NCBI GenBank assembly: GCA_963812945.1
Contig: CAWEXD010000008.1
Span: forward strand, 1,364,001 to 1,428,000
Reading direction: 5' to 3'
Length of the DNA stretch: 64,000 bases
Origin: DASRDR01 sp963812945 [NCBI: uncultured Candidatus Rokubacteria bacterium]
GTDB taxonomy: Bacteria > Methylomirabilota > Methylomirabilia > Rokubacteriales
The position numbers and the translations under genes are program-made. A model generated the notes under the pieces. The model was not told where the DNA came from. It was given only the letters and a program-made list of their open reading frames with translations, and made no database searches. Below are positions 46,185-54,099 of the stretch, piece after piece. Every line of letters starts with the position of its first letter. The stretch's first letter is position 1.

Positions 46185-47933
46185 ATGCCCGTGCGAATCC
46201 TCGCCCGGTATCTCGCGCAGCACCGGGCGCGGTACGCGGCCGGCATTCTGCTCCTGGTCGCGACCAACGCCTGCGCCCTCCTCATCCCCTGGGTGACCAA
46301 GGACGTGATCGACGCGCTCGGGGATCCGGCCCGCTCGGGCGCGACGCGGGAGACGGTGGTGGCCGCCGCACTGGTGGTCGCCGCGCTCGCGCTCGTCCAG
46401 GCGATCGTCCGCACCGTGTCGCGCCTCGTGCTTCTCGGGGCCGGTCAGCGGGTCGAGGCGGCAATCCGGTCGGACCTCTTCGACGCGTTCCTCCGGCTCG
46501 AGCCGGCGTTCTATCAGGCCCGCCGCACGGGAGACCTCATGTCGCGTGCGACGAACGATCTCCAGAGCGTCGCGATGCTCGTCGGATTCGGCCTGTTGTC
46601 CCTGGTGAATACGGCGATCGTCTACGTGGGGACCCTCGCCGCGATGCTCCGCCTCGATCCCTGGCTCACCCTGGCGGCGCTCGCGCCGATTCCGTTGCTG
46701 GTGGGCGTGGCGCGTCGCTTCACCGCCCGGTCCCACGCCGAGGCCCTCGCGGTCCAGGAGCAGCTGGCCCGGCTGTCCGACAAGGCCCAGGAGAACCTGA
46801 GCGGCATGTCCGTGGTGCGCGCCTACACGCTCGCGCCACGCGAGATCGAGGAGTTCGACCGGCTGAACCGGGAGCACCTCGCGCGCGTGCTCCGGCAGGC
46901 ACGGACCCAGGGCCTCTTCGCGCCGCTCCTGGCGGTGACGAGCGGCATCGGCGCGCTCGTCGTCCTGTGGATCGGCGGCCGGGCAGTCCTCGAGGGCCGG
47001 ATGTCGCTGGGCGCCCTGGTCGCGTTCTCCGGCTACGTCGCCTACCTGGCATGGCCGACCATGGCGCTCGGCTGGATGCTGGCCATCGTCCGGCGAGGCC
47101 TCGCCGCCTTCGAGCGCGTGACCGAGGTGTTCGCCACCCGGCCCGGGATCGTCGACGGGCCCGGTGTCGCGGAACCTGCGGGCGCCCCGCGGGGCGAGGT
47201 CGAGCTCCGGCACCTCACGTTCCGGTACGCGCCGGACCGCCCCCTGGCGCTCGACGACGTCAGCCTCCGGATCCCGGCCGGCAGCTCGGTCGCAATCGTG
47301 GGGCCGACGGGCGCCGGCAAGACCACGCTGGCCCTGCTGTTGCCGCGGCTCTGGAATCCGCCGCCCGGGACCGTGTTCATCGACGGGCAGGAGATCCACA
47401 CGATTCCCCTCCGGCAGCTCCGCGCGTCGATCGGCCTCGTGCCCCAGGAGGCGTTCCTCTTCTCCCGGACCCTGCGCGAGAACATCGCGTTCGGCGAGCC
47501 GGACGCGGGGGTGGAGGCGGCCGCGCTCGTGGCCGGGCTCCTCCCCGACGTCGCGCGGCTCCCGCGCGGCTGGGACACCATCGTCGGGGAGCGCGGCCTC
47601 ATGCTCTCGGGCGGGCAGCGCCAGCGCGCAACGCTGGCCCGGGCGCTCCTCCGGGATCCGCGGATCCTGGTCCTCGACGACGCCTTCGCCGCTGTCGACG
47701 CCGAGACCGAGGCCGCCATCCTGGCGCGGCTCCTGGAGCGGATCCAGGGACGCACCACGCTCGTGATCACGCACCGGCTCCGCGTTGCGGCGGTGCTCGA
47801 CCGGATCCTCGTCCTCGACGGCGGGCGGCTGGTCGAGGACGGGAACCACGCCGAGCTCCTCGCGCGCGGGGGCCTCTACGCCCGCCTGTGGCGGCGGCAG
47901 CTGCTCGAGTCGACGCTCGAGGCCGCCGGATGA
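46185..47933 (+). CDS. ABC exporter half-transporter with degenerate catalytic site
   Basis: A 582-residue half-transporter: six membrane helices over about 1-305 and a nucleotide-binding domain from about 330. Walker A is GPTGAGKT at 373-380 and the signature is LSGGQRQR. Walker B reads LVLDD with Asp499 in place of the catalytic Glu. That substitution marks the degenerate subunit of heterodimeric exporters such as BmrCD or TM287/288, and the next gene supplies the other half. Substrate (drug, lipid or peptide) is unknown. An adjacent ATG at 46182 is possible; 46185 fits the -10 spacing better. Confidence 0.9.
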   Translation: MPVRILARYLAQHRARYAAGILLLVATNACALLIPWVTKDVIDALGDPARSGATRETVVAAALVVAALALVQAIVRTVSRLVLLGAGQRVEAAIRSDLFDAFLRLEPAFYQARRTGDLMSRATNDLQSVAMLVGFGLLSLVNTAIVYVGTLAAMLRLDPWLTLAALAPIPLLVGVARRFTARSHAEALAVQEQLARLSDKAQENLSGMSVVRAYTLAPREIEEFDRLNREHLARVLRQARTQGLFAPLLAVTSGIGALVVLWIGGRAVLEGRMSLGALVAFSGYVAYLAWPTMALGWMLAIVRRGLAAFERVTEVFATRPGIVDGPGVAEPAGAPRGEVELRHLTFRYAPDRPLALDDVSLRIPAGSSVAIVGPTGAGKTTLALLLPRLWNPPPGTVFIDGQEIHTIPLRQLRASIGLVPQEAFLFSRTLRENIAFGEPDAGVEAAALVAGLLPDVARLPRGWDTIVGERGLMLSGGQRQRATLARALLRDPRILVLDDAFAAVDAETEAAILARLLERIQGRTTLVITHRLRVAAVLDRILVLDGGRLVEDGNHAELLARGGLYARLWRRQLLESTLEAAG

Positions 47934-47943
47934 GCCGCCGCCC

Positions 47944-49845
47944 GTGAGCCCTCGCACCGGCCATCGCCCGTGGGAGGACGAGGACGCCATCGGCCGGCTT
48001 TACGACGGGCGTCTCGCCCGGCGGGTCTGGGGATACACGCGCCCCTACCGCGGGTCGGTGGCCCTCTCGGCCGCGCTGTTCCCCCTCCTGGCGGCAGTGG
48101 ATCTCGTCCAGCCCTATCTCGTGAAGGTCGCCATCGATGCCCACATCCTCCAGGGGGACTGGCCCGGGCTGACGCGGATCGCCTTCCTCTTCCTCGGGAC
48201 CCTCCTGGTCCAGTACGCGCTCCGGTTCTGGCAGACGTACGTCGCGACGTGGACGGGCCAGCGAGTGGTGCACGATCTGAGGGCGGCGCTCTTCGCCCAC
48301 GTCCAGCGCCTGCCCGCAGCCTTCTTCGATCGGAACCCGGTCGGCCGCGTCATGACCCGGATCCTCGGCGACGTGGAGGCGATCGGCGAGGTCTTCACGG
48401 CCGGCATCGTCGCGATCGTGGGCGACGTCGTCACCCTGGTGGGTGTGGTCGCCGTGATGCTCCTCCTGCACCTCCGCCTCACGCTGATCACGTTCACCGT
48501 GCTACCGCTCCTCGTGGGGCTCGCACTCCTCCTTCGGGAGCCGGTCCGGCAGGCCTACCGGGTGACGCGGGCCCGGCTGGCGCACCTGAACGCCGAGCTC
48601 CAGGAGACGATCTCGGGGATGACCGTGATCCAGCTCTTCGGGCGCGAGGCGGCGCGGGCCGGCGAGCTCGGCGCCCTCAACGACCGCTACCGGCAGGCCC
48701 AGTACCGGCGCGTGACCTTCGACGCGGCCTTCTACGCCATCACCGAGGCGATCGGCGCGATCGTGGTCGCCGGTCTGCTCTGGTGGGGGGGGATCGAGAT
48801 CCTCGACGGCACGCTGACCTTCGGCGTCCTCGTCGCCTTCATGCAATACACCCACCGCTTCTACCTGCCGCTCCGCGACGCGTCGGCGAAGTTCTCGGTC
48901 ATGCAGTCCGCCACCGTCGCCGCCGAGCGGGTGTTCGCGCTGCTCGACACACCGCCCGAGACCGGCGGGACCGCAGTGCCCGAGCCCGCGGCAGGCGCCG
49001 CGCCGCGATCGGCGCCGGGGCGGAGCGTCGCGGCCATCGAGCTGCGGGACGTCTGGTTCGCCTATCCCGCGCCGGGGGCCGGGCCGCCGACGCCGGACTC
49101 CCAGGGGGCGGCCGATCCGCCCGCCTGGGCCCTTCGCGGCGTCTCGCTCCGCATCGAGTCCGGCGAGCGGATCGCCGTCGTCGGCGCCACCGGGGCGGGG
49201 AAGACGACGCTCGCGCGTCTCCTCACCCGGACCTACGACGTCCAGCGCGGCGCCGTCCTGGTGGAGGGCGTCGACGTGCGGGACTGGGACCTGGTCGCGC
49301 TCCGGCGCCACGTCGGCCTGGTGCTGCAGGACGTGGTGCTCTTCGCCGGCACCGTCGCCGACAACCTGACGCTCGGCCGGACGATCCCGCGGGCCGAGGT
49401 GGAGGACGTCGCGCAGCGCGTCCACGCCGATCGCTTCGTCCACACGCTCGCCGGCGCCTACGAGGCCCCGCTGCAGGAGCGCGGCGCGAATCTCTCGCAC
49501 GGACAGCGCCAGCTCCTTTCGGTCGCCCGGGCGCTCTTGTATAATCCCCCCGTTCTGGTGCTCGACGAAGCCACGTCGAGCGTCGATCCCGAGACCGAGC
49601 ACTTGCTCCAGGATGCCGTCGATCAGCTCGTCAGCGGACGGACCAGCGTCGTGATCGCCCATCGCTTCTCGACCATCCAGCGAGCGGACCGCGTCGTGGT
49701 CCTCCAGAAGGGCCACCTCGTCGAGGAGGGCCCCCACGCCGTGCTGCTCCAGCGGGACGGTCTCTACCGGACGCTCTGGGAGCTCCAGGCCGGCTTCGAC
49801 GGGTCGGACGGGGGCCGTGCGGCCGGCGCCGCCGCGCGGGCATGA
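47944..49845 (+). CDS. ABC exporter half-transporter, partner subunit
   Basis: A 633-residue half-transporter. Membrane domain about 25-335; nucleotide-binding domain from about 360 with Walker A GATGAGKT and canonical Walker B LVLDEAT (Glu542). Its signature is altered to LSHGQ (517-521). In heterodimers the consensus site combines one subunit's Walker motifs with the other's signature; here the degenerate site would combine Asp499 of the first protein with LSHGQ of this one, leaving one intact ATP site. Starts with GTG 10 bases after the first subunit. A 50-residue Pro/Ala-rich linker separates the domains. Confidence 0.9.
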   Translation: MSPRTGHRPWEDEDAIGRLYDGRLARRVWGYTRPYRGSVALSAALFPLLAAVDLVQPYLVKVAIDAHILQGDWPGLTRIAFLFLGTLLVQYALRFWQTYVATWTGQRVVHDLRAALFAHVQRLPAAFFDRNPVGRVMTRILGDVEAIGEVFTAGIVAIVGDVVTLVGVVAVMLLLHLRLTLITFTVLPLLVGLALLLREPVRQAYRVTRARLAHLNAELQETISGMTVIQLFGREAARAGELGALNDRYRQAQYRRVTFDAAFYAITEAIGAIVVAGLLWWGGIEILDGTLTFGVLVAFMQYTHRFYLPLRDASAKFSVMQSATVAAERVFALLDTPPETGGTAVPEPAAGAAPRSAPGRSVAAIELRDVWFAYPAPGAGPPTPDSQGAADPPAWALRGVSLRIESGERIAVVGATGAGKTTLARLLTRTYDVQRGAVLVEGVDVRDWDLVALRRHVGLVLQDVVLFAGTVADNLTLGRTIPRAEVEDVAQRVHADRFVHTLAGAYEAPLQERGANLSHGQRQLLSVARALLYNPPVLVLDEATSSVDPETEHLLQDAVDQLVSGRTSVVIAHRFSTIQRADRVVVLQKGHLVEEGPHAVLLQRDGLYRTLWELQAGFDGSDGGRAAGAAARA

Positions 49846-49848
49846 CAC

Positions 49849-50301
49849 ATGAGACCTTGGCGCGAGCGCTCCGCCGCCCGGTCCGCCCGGCGCGCCCGAC
49901 CCGCCGCGGGACCGCGCGGTGACGCGGATACAGGCTCCCGCACGCGCGCGCTCCGCCAGCGCGTGTACGCGCTGGTGCGGCGCGTCCCGGTGGGGCGCGT
50001 GGTGACCTACGGACAGGTCGCGGCGCTGGCGGGGGCGCCCCGTGCCGCCCGGGCGGTGGGACAGGCCATGCGGATCTGTCCGGCCGGCGTGCCGTGGCAC
50101 CGCGTCGTGAACGGACGGGGGACGATCAGCCGCCGGGGCGACGGCAGCGGAGCGCTCAGCCAGCGCCTCCTCCTGGAAGGGGAGGGGATCCGCTTCGCGC
50201 GAGGCCGGATCGACCTCGGACGTTTCCGCTGGCCCGCGGGGGGGCGATCCAGGGGACGATCCGGGCCCGCCCGCCGGTTCCGTCCGGAGCTCCTCGCGTG
50301 A
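49849..50301 (+). CDS. alkyltransferase-like protein (ATL), MGMT fold
   Basis: A 150-residue protein with the DNA-binding domain of O6-alkylguanine-DNA alkyltransferase: VGRVVTYGQVAALAGAPRAARAVGQAM. The acceptor site, PCHRV in true alkyltransferases, reads PWHRV here (Trp83 replaces the Cys). Such ATL proteins bind and flip O6-alkylguanine and hand the lesion to nucleotide excision repair instead of removing it. The first ~30 residues are Arg/Ala-rich and unconserved, so the real start may be later. It lies three bases after the ABC gene and overlaps the YbaK gene by four bases. Confidence 0.88.
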   Translation: MRPWRERSAARSARRARPAAGPRGDADTGSRTRALRQRVYALVRRVPVGRVVTYGQVAALAGAPRAARAVGQAMRICPAGVPWHRVVNGRGTISRRGDGSGALSQRLLLEGEGIRFARGRIDLGRFRWPAGGRSRGRSGPARRFRPELLA

Positions 50302-50798
50302 CGCGCGAGCCCGCTCCGGTCCGGGTCCGGACGGCGCTCCAGGCCCTCGGGGTGGACAGCGACGTGATCGAGCTGGCGGACAGCGCGCGCACGGCCGCCC
50401 AGGCGGCAGCCGCGTGCGGCGTCGGCGTCGGGCAGATCGTGAAGTCGCTCGTGTTCCTGGCCGGGGACGAGGACGAGCCCATCCTGGTGCTCGTCTCCGG
50501 GGCGAACCAGGCCGACGAGCGCCGGCTCGCGGCGCTCAGCGGCCAGAGCGTGCGCCGGGCCGACGCCGACGCCGTGCGCGCCCACACGGGCTACGCGATC
50601 GGCGGCGTCCCGCCCGTCGGCCACCCGCGGCCGCTCCGCGTGTTCATCGACGCGGATCTCCTCGGCCACGACCGCCTGATCGCCGCCGCGGGCACGCCGA
50701 ACGCCGTGTTCCCGATCACCCCGGCGGAGCTCTGCCGCGTGACCGGCGGCGACGTCGTCGATCTCAAGCGCCACTCCGACGAGGCTAGCCGGACATGA
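50298..50798 (+). CDS. YbaK/EbsC-family aminoacyl-tRNA editing protein
   Basis: A 166-residue YbaK-type hydrolase fold. Seen: TAAQAAAACGVGVGQIVKSLVF (the Lys marks the active site), VSGANQADERRLAALSG, TGYAIGGVPPVGH and IDADLLGHDRLIAAAGTPNAVFPITPAEL. Proteins of this group deacylate mischarged tRNAs such as Cys-tRNAPro or Ala-tRNAPro. GTG start overlaps the ATL stop (GTGA). Whether it edits Cys or Ala cannot be read from the sequence. Confidence 0.87.
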   Translation: MTREPAPVRVRTALQALGVDSDVIELADSARTAAQAAAACGVGVGQIVKSLVFLAGDEDEPILVLVSGANQADERRLAALSGQSVRRADADAVRAHTGYAIGGVPPVGHPRPLRVFIDADLLGHDRLIAAAGTPNAVFPITPAELCRVTGGDVVDLKRHSDEASRT

Positions 50799-50826
50799 CC
50801 GTCCGGGCGCCAGCCGGGAGACGCCC

Positions 50827-51705
50827 GTGCGGGTGATGCCGCTGGCCGCGGACTCGCTCGGCACGCGGTCGATGGCGACCTACGTCGAGGCCGGGCGCCT
50901 GCGCCTGCTCCTCGATCCGGGCGTCACGCTGGCCCCGCGGCGCTACGGCCTCGGGCCCGCGCCCGAGGAAGAGGAGGCGCTCGCGCGCGCGCGCCTCCGG
51001 ATCGAGGGCTGGGCCGTCCGGGCGACGCACGTGACCGTGAGCCACTTCCACGCCGATCACTACCGGACGGAGACGGCGCTCTACGCGGGCCGGCAAGTCT
51101 GGGCGAAGGACCCGCGGCGGATGATCGACCCGCACCAGGCGGCCCAGGGGCGCGACTTCTGGCGGACGGTCGGTCCCCACTGCCGCCTCGAGCCGGCCGA
51201 GAGCCGCACGGTCGAGCTCGACGGGGCGACGATCCGCTTCTCGCCCGCGCTGCCGCACGGCCTCGAGGGCTCGGGGTTCGGGTACGTCGTGGCGGTGACG
51301 GTGGACGACGGCGGCGAGCGGTTCGTCCACGCGTCCGACCTCCAGGGACCCGCGTCGCCGGTCGCCACGGCGTATCTCCTGCGAGAGCGCCCGGACCTCG
51401 TCTACCTCTCGGGCCCGCCGACCTACCTCCAGGGGCAGGTCGGCCGCGACGTTGTGCAGCGCGGGATCGACAATCTCGTGCGGCTGGTCGGGGAGACCGG
51501 GTGCCGCGTCATCGTGGACCACCATGCCGTGCGAGAGCCGCGATTCCGCGACCGGCTCGCGGCGGCCTTCGCCACCGGCCGGGTGGTGACCGCGGCCGAG
51601 TACCTCGGGCGGGGCGACGAGTGCCTCGAGGCGCGGCGGGCGGCGCTCTGGGCGCGGCGGCGCCGGGGCGAGCCGGGCGCGCGCGGGACCGTCACGGGAT
51701 CGTGA
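50827..51705 (+). CDS. UPF0282-like metallo-beta-lactamase-fold hydrolase
   Basis: A 292-residue metallo-hydrolase with the HxHxDH motif in VSHFHADHYRTE, an N-terminal LGTRSMATYVE/LLLDPGV segment, LPHGLEGSGFGYVVAV, HASDLQGPAS and a C-terminal IVDHHAVREPRFRDRL. The pattern matches the UPF0282 family, best known from archaea, whose substrates are unknown. GTG 50827 is the first start giving the complete fold; it is 28 bases after the ybaK-like stop. Presence of an archaeal-type family suggests old transfer but base composition is like its neighbours. Confidence 0.75.
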   Translation: MRVMPLAADSLGTRSMATYVEAGRLRLLLDPGVTLAPRRYGLGPAPEEEEALARARLRIEGWAVRATHVTVSHFHADHYRTETALYAGRQVWAKDPRRMIDPHQAAQGRDFWRTVGPHCRLEPAESRTVELDGATIRFSPALPHGLEGSGFGYVVAVTVDDGGERFVHASDLQGPASPVATAYLLRERPDLVYLSGPPTYLQGQVGRDVVQRGIDNLVRLVGETGCRVIVDHHAVREPRFRDRLAAAFATGRVVTAAEYLGRGDECLEARRAALWARRRRGEPGARGTVTGS

Positions 51706-51742
51706 TCCGCGCCCATCATCGGGCACGGAAGGAGGGCCGACC

Positions 51743-52204
51743 ATGTCGGAGATGCCGAGAGTTGGCGAGCCGGCGCCGGAGATCCGGCTGCAGGGAATCG
51801 GCGGCAAGGAATGGAGCCTCGCCGCGCAGCGGGGCCACCACGTCGTCCTGCTCTTCTACGTCCTCGACTGGACGCCCGGCTGAACCCGGGAGATGCCGGC
51901 CTTCGAAGCCCGGATCCGGGACTTCGAGGCCGCGGGTGCCCAGGTCGTGGGCATCTCGTGCGACTCCATATACAGCCACGACGCGTGGGCGAAGTCGCTC
52001 GGCGGCATCTCCTACCCGCTGCTCTCCGACGTGCAGCGGGACGTCGTCGAGCGCTACGGCATCCACTGGCCGGAGCTCAACGCGTGCCACCGCGCCACGT
52101 TCGTGATCGACCGCCAGGGCGTGGTCCGGTTCGCCCAGCGCTACGGCCGGGGGGAGCTGCCGGACCCCGCGAAGATCCTCGCGGAGGTGAAGACGCTCGG
52201 CTGA
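51743..52204 (+). CDS. selenocysteine-containing peroxiredoxin (UGA at the peroxidatic position)
   Basis: A peroxiredoxin of the AhpE/BCP type, 153 residues if UGA codon 47 (51881-51883) is read as selenocysteine. It starts at ATG 51743 after a perfect AAGGAGG. Before the UGA: VGEPAPEIRL, then VVLLFYVLDWTPG; the next residue in the family is the peroxidatic Cys, here UGA, followed by TREMPAFEAR. After it come VGISCDS, HDAWAKSLGG, YPLLSDV and RATFVIDRQG with the conserved Arg117. Cys73 or Cys115 may resolve, or thioredoxin may act directly. Pro of the PxxxTxxC motif is Val40. The hairpin at 51885-51920 could be the SECIS. A nonsense mutation of Cys is the alternative, but the intact downstream frame argues against decay. 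Confidence 0.85.
51885..51920 (+). promoter_or_regulatory. candidate bacterial SECIS element
   Basis: One base after the UGA a 36-base stem-loop can form: CCCGG (51885-51889) with CCGGG (51916-51920), AT (51893-51894) with AT (51914-51915), CC (51896-51897) with GG (51912-51913), GGC (51898-51900) with GCC (51908-51910), apical loop CTTCGAA. Size and distance suit a bacterial SECIS, the SelB recognition hairpin that lies within the coding region just past UGA. Paired by eye only. Confidence 0.5.
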
Positions 52205-52236
52205 GCGCCCAGAGCCCCGGGAGCGACAGCGCCCGG

Positions 52237-53112
52237 GTGGGCGCCGCGCCCGACAACCTGGGGGCGCACATGTCCATCGCCGGTGGCCTGCCCAACGCGG
52301 TCCAGCGCGGGGTGGCCGCCGGCTGCGGCGTCATCCAGCTCTTCCTGAAAAACCAGCTTCGCTGGGCGGGCCCGCGGCTCGCCGACGACGAGGCCGTCCT
52401 CTTCCGTCAGGCGCTCGCGACGTCGGGGCTCCGCGCCGCGTGCGCCCACGCGAACTACCTGATCAACCTGGCCACGCCCGATCCGGACGAGGGGACGCGC
52501 GCCGTGGCCGCCCTGGTCGACGAGCTCGAGCGCGCGGAACGGCTCGGCCTGCCCTTCGTCGTGCTCCACCCGGGGTCCCACAAGGGCGCCGGCGCCCGGG
52601 CGGGGCTCGCCCGGCTCGGCCGCGCGCTCGACGAGGTCGCCCGGCGCACCGCGGGCTGGCGGGTCCGGGTGGCCCTCGAGAACAGCGCCGGCGCCGGGCA
52701 CACGCTCTGCGCCCGGGCCGAGGAGCTGGGCCAGACGCTCGACCGCGTGCGCGAGCCCGAGCGCCTGGCGCTCTGCCTCGACACCTGCCATCTCTTCGCG
52801 GCCGGGCACGACATCCGGACGCCCCGGGGGTTCGCGGCGGTGCTCGACGAGTTCGACCGCGTCGTGGGGCTCGAGCGGGTGGTGGCCTTTCACCTGAACG
52901 ACTCGCGGGCCGGGCTCGGCGCGCGCCTCGATCGCCACGAGAACATCGGGGCCGGCCAGATCGGCCTCCGGGCGTTCCGCTTCCTGCTGACCCACCCGCG
53001 GCTGGGCGCGCTGCCCATGGTGCTGGAGACGCCGAAGCGGGACGATGGCGACGCGCGAAACCTCGCCACCCTGCGCGCGCTTCGCCGCGCGGCATGCCGG
53101 CGTCGCCGATGA
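52237..53112 (+). CDS. nfo: endonuclease IV (AP endonuclease)
   Basis: A 291-residue zinc TIM-barrel AP endonuclease that cuts 5' of abasic sites. Seen: LGAHMSIAGGL, QLFLKNQLRW, HANYLINLATP, VLHPGSHKGAG, VALENSAGAGHTLC, LCLDTCHLFAAGHD, FHLNDSRAGLGARLDRHENIGAGQIG and VLETPK. The metal-binding His/Glu/Asp set is present. GTG 52237 is chosen because the conserved LGAH comes before the first ATG. It sits between the peroxiredoxin and a methyltransferase and with the ATL gene suggests a DNA-damage/oxidative-stress cluster. Confidence 0.92.
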   Translation: MGAAPDNLGAHMSIAGGLPNAVQRGVAAGCGVIQLFLKNQLRWAGPRLADDEAVLFRQALATSGLRAACAHANYLINLATPDPDEGTRAVAALVDELERAERLGLPFVVLHPGSHKGAGARAGLARLGRALDEVARRTAGWRVRVALENSAGAGHTLCARAEELGQTLDRVREPERLALCLDTCHLFAAGHDIRTPRGFAAVLDEFDRVVGLERVVAFHLNDSRAGLGARLDRHENIGAGQIGLRAFRFLLTHPRLGALPMVLETPKRDDGDARNLATLRALRRAACRRRR

Positions 53113-53885
53113 CGGGACCGAGCAGCGCGACCCACGAGCCCGATGGGCCCGCCGCGCTCGAGCGAGCCGCGGCGCGTGTCCTGGCCTTCGGACGCGGGGG
53201 TCTCGCCGGACGCCCCGAGTGCTCGAACATCGCGAGCCCGATCGGACTCGCCCAGTACGTCGCGATCGCCGCCGAGATCGCCGCCTGGGCGGGGCAGGGA
53301 CGGGTGCTCGACTGGGGCGCCGGATGGGGGCAGACGAGCCTGCTCCTCCGGGCGCGCGGCGTCCGGGTCGTCGCCTACGACGTCGAGGACAAGGGCGCGG
53401 CCAGCGGGCTTCTCCAAGACGCCGACGTGCCGTACGTGGTGAGCCCCGGGCCGGACCTTCCGTTCCCGGACGGCGCGTTCGACGGGGCGCTCAACTGCGG
53501 GGTCCTCGAGCACGTCGAGGACGAGGCGCGGGCGCTCGCCGAGCTCCGCCGGATCCTCCGCCCCGGCGGCCGACTCTTCACGTACCACCTCCCGAACCGC
53601 CACGCCTACACGGAGTGGCTCGGCCGCCGGCTCGGGCGCTTCCACCACGAGCGGACGTACACGCGGCCGGAGGCGATCGCGCTCTTCGAGCGGGCCGGGT
53701 TCCGCGTCGCGGCGTGCCGCCCGTTCCACGTGCTGCCGCGGAACGTCTGGGGACGCCGGTCAGGGCGTCCGCCGACGCCGGCCTGGACGGGTCTCTACGA
53801 GCGCCTGGACAACGCTCTGGCGCGCACGCCCGGCATCCGGCGCGTGGCGACCGCCTGGGCGCTCCTCGCCGACCGGCCCGCGTGA
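53109..53885 (+). CDS. class I SAM-dependent methyltransferase
   Basis: A 258-residue Rossmann methyltransferase with motif I VLDWGAGWGQTSLLL, acidic motif II VVAYDVED, FPDGAFDGALNCGVLEHVEDEARALAELRRILRPGGRLFTY (Methyltransf_11-like). Substrate is unknown. ATG 53109 overlaps the nfo stop (ATGA); an upstream in-frame ATG at 53094 is possible. Its stop codon lies only a few bases from a tRNA-like remnant. Confidence 0.83.
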   Translation: MTGPSSATHEPDGPAALERAAARVLAFGRGGLAGRPECSNIASPIGLAQYVAIAAEIAAWAGQGRVLDWGAGWGQTSLLLRARGVRVVAYDVEDKGAASGLLQDADVPYVVSPGPDLPFPDGAFDGALNCGVLEHVEDEARALAELRRILRPGGRLFTYHLPNRHAYTEWLGRRLGRFHHERTYTRPEAIALFERAGFRVAACRPFHVLPRNVWGRRSGRPPTPAWTGLYERLDNALARTPGIRRVATAWALLADRPA

Positions 53886-53890
53886 AGCCC

Positions 53891-53938
53891 CGGCCCTCTC
53901 AAGGCCAAAACGCGGGTTCGAATCCCGCCGGCTGACCA
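53891..53938 (+). pseudogene. tRNA-like 3' half fragment
   Basis: Contains an anticodon-arm-like hairpin (GGCC, loop CTCTCAA, GGCC at 53892-53906), a four-base spacer region, and a perfect T arm (GCGGG-TTCGAAT-CCCGC, 53912-53928), then CGGCTGACCA. Read as a tRNA the loop would give anticodon CUC (Glu). No matching 5' acceptor or D arm exists: the upstream bases are the methyltransferase gene. It is probably a remnant of a tRNA, for example left by integration or deletion. Confidence 0.45.
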
Positions 53939-54054
53939 GCCGTGGATGCTCCATGCCGAGATGTCGAGGAGAATCGCGCCGCCGTAGGAGCCACCATCCC
54001 TGACCGCCTTGCGCACCATGATGCTTGGATTCCGGGCGACGGCTCGCGACGCGA

Positions 54055-54084
54055 TTGACACCCGCGGCGGGGTCGCGATAGATT
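54055..54084 (+). promoter_or_regulatory. promoter of the metal-uptake operon
   Basis: TTGACA (54055-54060), 18-base spacer, TAGATT (54079-54084): a near-consensus sigma-70 promoter and the strongest in the window. The start point should fall around 54091, inside the operator and eight bases before the ATG. Confidence 0.65.
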
Positions 54085-54099
54085 GCAACTAACTTGCAA
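54083..54099. promoter_or_regulatory. dyad operator TTGCAA-N5-TTGCAA
   Basis: TTGCAA (54083-54088), CTAAC, TTGCAA (54094-54099). Each hexamer is itself palindromic, so the site is both a direct and an inverted repeat. It covers the -10 end, the transcription start and the A of the first ATG. A metal-responsive repressor such as a Fur/Zur-type protein is the natural candidate given the genes controlled; the identity is inference. Confidence 0.6.

Noticed and set aside
51893-52204. Peroxiredoxin as a truncated 103-residue gene starting at ATG 51893
   Set aside because: It would lack the active site and has no ribosome site; the complete frame through the UGA has both.
53891-53938. Possible tmRNA or tRNA-Sec 3' end
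   Set aside because: T-arm resembles the E. coli tmRNA end, but there is no tag-peptide frame or 5' half, and no UCA loop or long variable arm as required for selC.
53795-54088. Minus-strand frame containing GGIRTRV near the tRNA-like piece
   Set aside because: This peptide is a common artefact of translating an antisense tRNA T arm, so I treat it as noncoding.
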